NCBI GenBank assembly: GCA_021807585.1
Contig: JAKBCQ010000280.1
Coordinates: 1-5,189 of the forward strand
DNA length: 5,189 nt
Direction of reading: 5' to 3'
From: Planctomycetota bacterium
GTDB taxonomy: Bacteria > Planctomycetota > Planctomycetia > Isosphaerales > Isosphaeraceae
Below are positions 1-5,189 of this stretch, piece after piece (the first letter of the stretch is position 1; each line of letters opens with the position of its first letter). The position numbers and the translations under genes were made by a program. The notes under the pieces were generated by a model. The model did no database searches, was not told the DNA's origin, and worked only from the letters and a program-made list of their open reading frames with translations.

Positions 1-1358
1 AATGCCAACGGCGAAAGCACCAGCAACGTGCACAAGCTCGAAACGAGCTCGGGCATCGCCACCTCGCTCGCGCCTAAAAACGCCGCCTCGTTCGGCGTCG
101 CTCCTAATCCTAAATGCCTATGCGTATTCTCCAAACAAATGATTGCGCTATCAACAAGAGGGCCGATCGCCAACGAAAGCCCCGCCAGCGTCATCACGTT
201 GATCGTGTTCCCCGTATAAAACAGGAAGATGATCGCCGCCAACACCGAAATCGGAATCGTCATCACCGCGATCGCAGTCATCCGCCATTCGCCCAAAAAC
301 AGCAGAATCGTCAGCGAACACAAAATCGCGCCCAAAACCCCTTCCTGCACCAAACTGGCGATCGATTGACGCACATAGACCGATTGATCCATCACCAAAT
401 TGAGCTGGATGTTCGATCGTGTCAGACGCGTTTCCATATCTTTAAGCGAATCGCGAAGCGTGTCGACGACCCCCAGCGTACTCGCTCCCAATTGCCGATA
501 TACGGGGATATAAACTTGTTTGCGCCCCTTCACACGAACGATGTTCATTTGAATGAACGCCGCGTCTTCGGGAACCGCGATATCGCGCATATACGCCGAA
601 TTGGCGAAATCGGTGCGGAGAGGGATGTCCCCCATCTGCTCGACGAACGGGTACATCGAATTGGAATCGATCGCGAAATCGAGATCGCCGAACTTGGCGT
701 CCCCCGTCGGCAAGAAGATGTTGTAATCGTCGAGCGCCTTCATCACGTCGAGCGGCGAGAGCTTTCGCGCCTGCAGCTTCTCGCGATCGAGATACACCAT
801 CACCGCGCGAATCTTGCCGCCGAAAACGACGGGCGCCACCGCGCCGTTGATCGCCATGATGAAGTTGCGCACCTCATAGCGACCGACGTCGTACAAAATC
901 GATTCATTATGTTTGGTACTATCAAGCGCCACAACGCACACGGGGGTGACGCTCGTCGGGTCGAACGGCAACACGACCGGCGGCAACGTTCCGGGAGGCA
1001 AATTCGGCACCGCCGCAAGGGCCAGCGAATTCACCTGCGTCAAGGCGCCGTTGGGGTCGACGTCGCTACGGAAATAATCCCGCACGATGCTCGCGCCCAA
1101 AATCGACCGCGACTCCTGCCGAGTCGTACCCGATGCCTGGCCGCACCAACGCTCCATCCGCGCCGTGATGTCCTTCTCGATGCTGTCCGCGGGCATCCCG
1201 TTATAAAACGTGAGCACCTGCACCGCCGGACTTTTAAACACCGGGAGGATGTCGATCGGAATCTGGGTGATCGTCAGTCCACCCAAAACGACGATCGTCA
1301 GCGCCATGACGGTCACGGCGTATGCGTTGCCCAGCGAACCTCGTATTAAACCGTTCAT
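1..1358 (-). CDS. RND-family efflux permease, second tandem copy, 3' part outside window
   Basis: N-terminal 452 residues of a paralog of the permease upstream; the frame is open through the left edge, so the rest of the gene lies beyond the window. It covers TM1 (about 13-31), the entire first periplasmic domain, TM2-TM4 and most of TM5. The start is well fixed: it begins MNGLIRGSLGN, and an in-frame TAG at 1362-1364 leaves only one codon between stop and ATG. AGAGG lies about 11 bases upstream of the ATG, a weak and over-spaced Shine-Dalgarno candidate. TM4 keeps the single-Asp motif GPLVDSAIICLEN (D403, E410). About 76 of 452 residues differ from the first copy, without any indel; only 3 differences fall after residue 332. 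It follows the first copy by 149 bases on the same strand, so co-transcription is likely. Whether it shares the His-rich loop and tail cannot be seen. It could be a redundant dosage copy or a diverged partner subunit. Confidence 0.93.
   Translation of the reverse strand, partial: MNGLIRGSLGNAYAVTVMALTIVVLGGLTITQIPIDILPVFKSPAVQVLTFYNGMPADSIEKDITARMERWCGQASGTTRQESRSILGASIVRDYFRSDVDPNGALTQVNSLALAAVPNLPPGTLPPVVLPFDPTSVTPVCVVALDSTKHNESILYDVGRYEVRNFIMAINGAVAPVVFGGKIRAVMVYLDREKLQARKLSPLDVMKALDDYNIFLPTGDAKFGDLDFAIDSNSMYPFVEQMGDIPLRTDFANSAYMRDIAVPEDAAFIQMNIVRVKGRKQVYIPVYRQLGASTLGVVDTLRDSLKDMETRLTRSNIQLNLVMDQSVYVRQSIASLVQEGVLGAILCSLTILLFLGEWRMTAIAVMTIPISVLAAIIFLFYTGNTINVMTLAGLSLAIGPLVDSAIICLENTHRHLGLGATPNEAAFLGASEVAMPELVSSLCTLLVLSPLA
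1..1358 (-). repeat. Tandem gene duplication, downstream copy (visible part)
   Basis: This segment aligns without gaps to 3534-4891 at a constant offset of 3533 bases. Identity is uneven: 9-68 is identical over 60 bases to 3542-3601 and continues to 90 with one mismatch; 225-338 matches 3758-3871 with two mismatches in 114 bases; 817-848 is identical to 4350-4381. By contrast, 1259-1358 has about 24 differences per 100 bases. The repeat unit probably continues beyond the left edge. Confidence 0.9.
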
Positions 1359-1507
1359 GCCCTATCAGACCTCTGGTCGTGTGCGAATCAGTTCAACCGA
1401 GAAGCCGATCGATCACGCCTGCGCGTCGATCGATCCCGAACGACCAATAAAAACGTCATCATTCACCAATAGCCCGTGAAGCGACACCCCGCGGAACCGA
1501 CGACGGC
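1359..1507. other. Intercistronic gap between the two permease genes
   Basis: No coding sequence is supported here. It contains the bulk of the downstream arm of the stop-codon hairpin, the GATCGATC inverted repeat, a short T-run (TTTTT on the minus strand, about 1449-1453) that does not directly follow either hairpin, and a small palindrome GACC-TCT-GGTC at about 1368-1378 just before the second start. No convincing promoter was found. Confidence 0.6.
1407..1435. other. Intercistronic inverted repeat, 12-bp stem
   Basis: Arms GATCGATCACGC (1407-1418) and GCGTCGATCGATC (1423-1435) pair over 12 bp with one bulged base (C1427) and a four-base loop. It lies in the middle of the gap between the two permease genes, about 50 bases before the second start. 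It is not followed by a U-run on the minus strand, so a classical terminator is unlikely. An RNA-stability element, a partial attenuator or a protein-binding site remains possible. Confidence 0.55.
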
Positions 1508-1524
1508 CTAGCCGTCGCCGTTCC
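1493..1524 (-). other. RNA hairpin with the permease stop codon as its loop
   Basis: In the transcript, CGACGGC and GCCGUCG form a perfect 7-bp GC-rich stem around a three-base loop that is the UAG stop codon of the upstream permease (1508-1510). The stem can extend through a G-U and a G-C pair, past one bulged G, to an outer 5-bp stem GGAAC/GUUCC. No U-run follows, so it does not look like a standard intrinsic terminator. A role in mRNA 3'-end protection, partial attenuation between the two genes, or slowed translation termination is possible but inferred. Confidence 0.6.
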
Positions 1525-4500
1525 ACCCGTCGACCGAATCGTCGTCCGAACGACCGTGATCGTTCGTCTGATGCTCTCCCGAATCGGCGAGGTCGATCGA
1601 TTCGTCTTCCATCGCGGCTCCATGTCCGTGGCCGTGGCCGCCGTGGCCGCCGTGGCCGTGAGGCGTCGGCACGTAGCCCTTGGGATCGCGAATCATCAGC
1701 GAATACACCGCGGGCAACACGAAGAGCGTCGCGGGCTCGCCCGCCAACAATCCCCCCAAAATCGCCCGACCCAGCGGCGCATTCGCCTCGCTCCCACGCT
1801 CCAATGCCATCGCCGCCGGAATCAAAGCGAAGAACGCCGCCACCGCGGTCATCGTCACCGGACGAACCCGGATCGAAGCCGCCTTGCGGATCGCTTGCGT
1901 CGGAGTGAGACCCTCCTCACGACGCAACTCCTGCGCAAAGTCGGTCATCAAAACCGTGTTCGCCACCTTGATCCCGACCGTGAAGATAAAGCCCAATAAC
2001 GATTGTACATTCACCGACGTGCCGGTGATGTACAACATGGGAATGATCCCCACCAAACAAAGCGGCACGATCGACATGACCGTCAGCGGAACGACGTACG
2101 ATTTATCGAGCGCGACCATCAAAAAGTAAATCAGTAAAGACGCGAGCGTGAGCCCGATCGCCAGATTTTTGAAGGTGTCTTGCATCCGCGCGTATTCGCC
2201 GCTGATCACCACCAAAAATCCCTCGAGCAATTGCGGTGTTTTCGACCCGCGACTGCTCAAAATATAAGGAATCCACGCCCCTTCGCCGTGCGGTTGACCG
2301 AACGTGCCGACGATTTTCGTCACCTCGTCGGCCACGTGTCCGAGATCGCGCTTGTCGACTCCCATCGTCAGATCAATCGTCGGTTGAATATTGAAGTGCG
2401 TCACCTCGGTCGGAATCACAACCCGCTCGATCTTGACGAGATTCCGCAACGGAATCGGTTGATCTTGCACCGGACTCGTCACCGGCACGTCGAGCAGCGT
2501 TTGCACCGAGATGATGTGATCCTCAAAATACTGCACGCCGACGAAATATTGATTGTGGCTGATCGGATCGATCCAGAAATTCCTCTTATTAAATTGGATG
2601 CTCGAATTGAACGCCGCGACGACGTTCTCCATCACGTCGCGCTGCGTAAGCCCCAAATCCGCCGCCTTGGCGCGATCGACCTCGATCATATATTCGGGAT
2701 AATCAAGTCGTTGTTTGATTCGAGCGTCGACCACTCCGTTCACCGAGACGACCTCGGACTGGATCTTCTCGGCGATCTTCCGTGTCTCATAAAGCGATTT
2801 ACCCGTGATACGGATGTTGATCGGCGTCGATTTCCCCTCGTTCATCGCTCCCCGAATCATCCCCCCCGCGTCAAAGCCGAATTCAAGATCGCCGAACCGC
2901 TTCTCGCGTCGCAATCCGTCTCTAAGCAGTTGAACATATTCTTGTGAAGACCGTTTTCGTTCGGGAGTGAGCTGAATCTTCATGATCGTATCCATCGGAC
3001 CCGAATTCGGCGTGTACGCCGCCGACCAGTCGGCGGTCACTCCGAGTTCGGAGATCACGAGCTCTAGATCACCGCCGATCGTTTTGCGGAGGAATTCTTC
3101 GACCGTGGCGACTCGCTTTTCGGTTTCCTCGATACGCAGGCCGCTCGGGCCTCGCACGTACATCTCGAACGCCCCCGCGTCGACCTCGGGGAAGAACTCG
3201 CGTCGCAGTTGCAAACCCAACGCCGCGATCACCGCGACGAGCATGCTGAAAGCGATCACGATCGTCGCGACCCGGTGATTGAGAATAAAATCAAGACCCT
3301 TCACATACTGCGCGATCCCCGCGTCGATCGCCCCTTCCCATTTGGCGAACGCTCGCTTCACGCCCGAGAAAATCCCCTTGGGCGCCTCGCCATGACCGTG
3401 CGCCGCGTGCCCCTTGAGCCACATCGCACTCCGCGACGGAACGAACGTTCGCGAAAGGAAATACGCCGACATCATCGCGAACGCCACCGCCATCGCCATC
3501 GGCCTAAACAAGAACTCGCCCATCCCCGGCATCAAAGCCAGCGGCGAAAGCACCAGCAACGTGCACAAGCTCGAAACGAGCTCGGGCATCGCCACCTCGC
3601 TGGCGCCTAAAAACGCCGCCTCGCGCGGCGATGCGCCCAAACCAAGATGCCTGTGTGTGTTCTCCAAACAAATGATCGCGCTATCAACGAGCGGACCGAT
3701 CGCCAGCGAAAGACCCGCCAGCGTCATCACGTTGATCGTGTTTCCCGCATAAAACAAGAAGATGATCGCCGCCAACACCGAGATCGGAATCGTCATCACC
3801 GCGATCGCAGTCATCCGCCATTCGCCCAAAAACAGCAGGATCGTCAGCGAACACAAAATCGCGCCCAAAACGCCTTCCTGCACCAAGCTTGCGATCGACT
3901 GTCGTACATAAATCGATTGATCCATCACGACCTTGAGGTCGATGTTGCCGCGGGTGAGTCGCGATTGAATATCTTTGATTTGCGCTTTGAGCGTATCGAC
4001 GACCTTGAGCGTGCTGGCGCCGAGCTGACGATAAACCGGAATGTATACCTGCTGCCGACCGCCGATCCGGACAATATTCGTTTGAATGAACGCGGCGTCC
4101 TCGGAACGGCCGATGTCCTTCACGTACATCGCGTTGCCGTGCTTCGCCTTGATCGGGATATCCCCCATGTCCTCGGCGTATTTGTACATCGAATTGGAAT
4201 CGATCGCGTAATCAATATCGCCGAACTTGGCGTCCCCCGTCGGCAGGAACGTGTTGTACGCGTCGACCGCTTTCATGATGTCGAGCGGTGAAAGCTTGCG
4301 CGCCTGAAGCTTATCGCGATCGAGATAAACCATCACGGCGCGGATCTTACCGCCGAAAACGACGGGCGCCACCGCGCCGTTAATCGCCATGATAAAATTG
4401 CGCACTTCGTATCGACCGACGTCATAAAGAATCGATTGCGTTTGTGTTTTGCTGCTTAAAGCCACCACGCAAACCGGCGTCGTGCTCGTGGGATCGAACG

Positions 4501-4891
4501 GCAACACCACGGGGGGCAATGTTCCGGGCGGAAGCGTGGGAATCGACGCGAGCGCGAGCGAATTCACCTCCGTCAGCGCGCCGTTGGGATTGGCGTCGCT
4601 CCGAAAATAGTTGCGGATGATGCTCGCGCCGACGATCGATCGCGACTCCTGACGCTGCGTACGCGACGCGCCTCCAATCCACATCTCCATACGCGCCGTG
4701 ATGTTCTTTTCCACGTTATTCGCCGACATTCCGCCGTAGAACGTCAGCGTTTGAACCGCCGGGCTCTTGAACACGGGGAGAATATCGATCGGAATCTGCG
4801 TGATCGTCAGCATCCCCAACACGATGATGGTTAACACCATAACCGTGACGGCGTACGGATTGCCCAATGAACCGCGAATGAGACCATTCAT
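1508..4891 (-). CDS. RND-family efflux permease, complete, with His-rich cytoplasmic tail
   Basis: Inner-membrane proton-antiport pump of the RND superfamily (AcrB/CusA-like fold), which would export a substrate with a periplasmic adaptor and an outer-membrane channel. It has 1127 residues, slightly longer than AcrB (about 1050). Twelve membrane segments are visible at about 13-31, 335-355, 360-381, 386-408, 434-453, 459-484, 541-560, 909-928, 934-954, 963-984, 1011-1030 and 1044-1066. Two large periplasmic domains lie at about 32-331 and 561-908; the second opens with the family-typical FFPEVDAG (566-573). TM4 carries GPLVDSAIICLEN with D403 and E410. TM10 reads GIKVANTVLMTDFA with K975. The C-terminus (1078-1091) alternates His and Gly. 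The start at 4891 is chosen because the downstream paralog begins at the same MNGLIRGSLGN and has an in-frame stop just before it. The frame stays open to a GTG at 5062 (57 extra residues), but that extension is Ser/Pro-rich and not family-like. No clear Shine-Dalgarno sequence precedes either start. Family certain; substrate (drug, metal, lipid) unknown. Confidence 0.95.
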   Translation of the reverse strand: MNGLIRGSLGNPYAVTVMVLTIIVLGMLTITQIPIDILPVFKSPAVQTLTFYGGMSANNVEKNITARMEMWIGGASRTQRQESRSIVGASIIRNYFRSDANPNGALTEVNSLALASIPTLPPGTLPPVVLPFDPTSTTPVCVVALSSKTQTQSILYDVGRYEVRNFIMAINGAVAPVVFGGKIRAVMVYLDRDKLQARKLSPLDIMKAVDAYNTFLPTGDAKFGDIDYAIDSNSMYKYAEDMGDIPIKAKHGNAMYVKDIGRSEDAAFIQTNIVRIGGRQQVYIPVYRQLGASTLKVVDTLKAQIKDIQSRLTRGNIDLKVVMDQSIYVRQSIASLVQEGVLGAILCSLTILLFLGEWRMTAIAVMTIPISVLAAIIFLFYAGNTINVMTLAGLSLAIGPLVDSAIICLENTHRHLGLGASPREAAFLGASEVAMPELVSSLCTLLVLSPLALMPGMGEFLFRPMAMAVAFAMMSAYFLSRTFVPSRSAMWLKGHAAHGHGEAPKGIFSGVKRAFAKWEGAIDAGIAQYVKGLDFILNHRVATIVIAFSMLVAVIAALGLQLRREFFPEVDAGAFEMYVRGPSGLRIEETEKRVATVEEFLRKTIGGDLELVISELGVTADWSAAYTPNSGPMDTIMKIQLTPERKRSSQEYVQLLRDGLRREKRFGDLEFGFDAGGMIRGAMNEGKSTPINIRITGKSLYETRKIAEKIQSEVVSVNGVVDARIKQRLDYPEYMIEVDRAKAADLGLTQRDVMENVVAAFNSSIQFNKRNFWIDPISHNQYFVGVQYFEDHIISVQTLLDVPVTSPVQDQPIPLRNLVKIERVVIPTEVTHFNIQPTIDLTMGVDKRDLGHVADEVTKIVGTFGQPHGEGAWIPYILSSRGSKTPQLLEGFLVVISGEYARMQDTFKNLAIGLTLASLLIYFLMVALDKSYVVPLTVMSIVPLCLVGIIPMLYITGTSVNVQSLLGFIFTVGIKVANTVLMTDFAQELRREEGLTPTQAIRKAASIRVRPVTMTAVAAFFALIPAAMALERGSEANAPLGRAILGGLLAGEPATLFVLPAVYSLMIRDPKGYVPTPHGHGGHGGHGHGHGAAMEDESIDLADSGEHQTNDHGRSDDDSVDGWNGDG
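1619..1660 (-). repeat. His-Gly low-complexity microrepeat encoding the permease tail
   Basis: GGCCAC/GGC-type units repeat within the 3' end of the complete permease gene and encode 14 residues of His and Gly only (residues 1078-1091; His at 1078, 1080, 1083, 1086, 1088 and 1090). The run lies just after TM12, on the cytoplasmic side in RND topology. An acidic tail rich in Asp and Glu follows to the C-terminus. Such runs commonly bind Ni, Zn, Co or Cu ions; that role here is inferred. Confidence 0.8.
3534..4891 (-). repeat. Tandem gene duplication, upstream copy of the repeated part
   Basis: Counterpart of 1-1358: the first 452 codons of the complete permease gene. The two copies lie head to tail in the same orientation, separated by the remainder of the first gene and the intercistronic gap. 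The copies are similar enough locally to recombine, so deletion to one hybrid gene or further amplification is possible (inference). Confidence 0.9.
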
Positions 4892-4910
4892 AAGCGAATG
4901 CTCGTGTTTT

Positions 4911-4939
4911 AACTTATCTAAATCTTCGGGACCGTTCAA
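4911..4939 (-). promoter_or_regulatory. Possible sigma70-like promoter for the permease pair
   Basis: On the minus strand, TTGAAC (4939-4934, four of six consensus bases) is followed by a 17-base spacer and TAAGTT (4916-4911, three of six) in the only AT-rich patch upstream of the gene. Transcription would start around 4904, giving a leader of only about a dozen bases before the ATG at 4891, consistent with the absence of a Shine-Dalgarno sequence. The match is weak and could be chance. Confidence 0.3.
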
Positions 4940-4945
4940 CGGTCC
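4929..4945. promoter_or_regulatory. Perfect 17-base palindrome, candidate operator
   Basis: GGACCGTT-C-AACGGTCC has perfect 8-bp arms around one central base. It sits 38 bases upstream of the preferred ATG and overlaps the -35-like box, where a dimeric repressor such as a TetR- or MarR-type protein would block transcription. No regulator gene is present to pair it with. If the gene instead began at the GTG at 5062, the palindrome would be coding sequence. Confidence 0.4.
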
Positions 4946-5036
4946 GCTGGAATCACGGCTCAAACGACTTTGGCCCGTTGGTAACGACATTGGCCGGGTC
5001 GCCGACGGTTCCGAATCCTTCGGTAATGAACAATTT

Positions 5037-5070
5037 GGGGGGGAGAGGGATCCGCGAAACACGGGGGGGG
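5037..5070 (+). other. Clustered G-runs, possible G-quadruplex
   Basis: Runs of seven G (5037-5043), three G (5046-5048) and eight G (5063-5070) lie within 34 bases on the plus strand, so the transcript strand carries C-runs. The long runs can each donate two G-tracts, which meets the loose G-quadruplex pattern. Homopolymers of this length are also prone to length variation and sequencing error. Confidence 0.35.
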
Positions 5071-5189
5071 AGAATTCGACGCGGATTTAGCAGCGCAACG
5101 GTCGGGAGCTAGAACCGCCAGGCGGAATGATCAACCATCGAGCGTCGAGCGTGCGAATCGTGCGGCCCGCGGCGAAAGAGCGGCGGAAA

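Larger units (their letters stand above)
4892..5189. other. Upstream region of the permease pair, no supported gene
   Basis: It contains the candidate promoter and palindrome (4911-4945), two long G-runs (5037-5043 and 5063-5070), and a small palindrome CCGCC-A-GGCGG (5115-5125). The frame from 4891 back to a GTG at 5062 is open (TAA lies further upstream), but the encoded 57 residues resemble no RND N-terminus. The last 120 bases have short open frames on the minus strand only, stopping at TAG, TAA or TGA, with no recognisable protein end. Confidence 0.55.

Noticed and set aside
268..275. GCGATCGC octamer (also at 3801-3808), the cyanobacterial HIP1 motif
   Set aside because: Both copies are the same codons in the two paralogs, and no genome-scale excess can be judged. 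Not evidence of cyanobacterial origin.
114..1349. Long plus-strand open frame opposite the second permease (411 codons)
   Set aside because: The product is dominated by Arg, His, Asp and Gln with no domain, as expected for an antisense shadow of a GC-rich gene. The minus strand encodes a clear RND protein.
1493..1524. Intrinsic transcription terminator between the genes
   Set aside because: The stem is strong, but no U-run follows it in the transcript; the nearest T-run is about 40 bases further on.
3647..4291. Plus-strand open frame with similar Arg/His-rich sequence
   Set aside because: It is the same antisense shadow repeated because the two permease genes are duplicates. Its likeness to 114-1349 comes from the paralogy, not from a gene family.
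4767..5090. Plus-strand open frame running into the upstream region
   Set aside because: Most of it is antisense to the permease N-terminus and the remainder shows no recognisable protein feature.
5069..5189. Possible 3' end of a membrane-fusion protein gene on the minus strand
   Set aside because: All three minus frames end in stops, but the residues before them are Arg/Ser/Pro-rich and show no adaptor-protein features; too short to support.

Overview
This window holds two tandem paralogous genes on the minus strand. Both encode inner-membrane permeases of the RND (resistance-nodulation-division) superfamily, the proton-driven pump of a tripartite envelope exporter. Reading in the direction of transcription (right to left), there is a leader region (5189-4892), a complete RND permease (4891-1508, 1127 residues), a 149-base intercistronic gap (1507-1359), and the N-terminal 452 residues of a second permease (1358-1) that runs off the left edge. 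No membrane-fusion protein, outer-membrane channel, regulator, RNA gene, CRISPR array or insertion sequence is visible.

The two permeases align with no insertion or deletion over the whole shared stretch, at a constant offset of 3533 bases. By hand count they differ at about 76 of 452 residues (roughly 83% identity). Almost all differences lie in the first periplasmic domain; the TM2-TM5 block is nearly invariant. At DNA level, patches of near identity (9-90 and 225-338 of the downstream copy) alternate with stretches near 76% identity, which points to a tandem duplication later patched by gene conversion. Oddities of the complete pump are a single Asp in TM4, no Lys at the usual TM10 position, and two His-rich segments, both predicted to lie in the cytoplasm.

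Two strong hairpins occupy the gap, one of them with the upstream gene's stop codon as its loop. A perfect 8-bp-arm palindrome overlaps a weak promoter-like sequence just upstream of the first gene. The genes are probably co-transcribed. They may supply alternative or mixed subunits of one exporter, as in MdtBC-type systems, but the substrate cannot be read from the sequence.

The host should be a diderm bacterium, because RND pumps need an outer membrane. The fairly high G+C, the lack of clear Shine-Dalgarno sequences, and the style of the permease (related sequences recalled from Planctomycetota-like bacteria) suggest that group. This is inference only.
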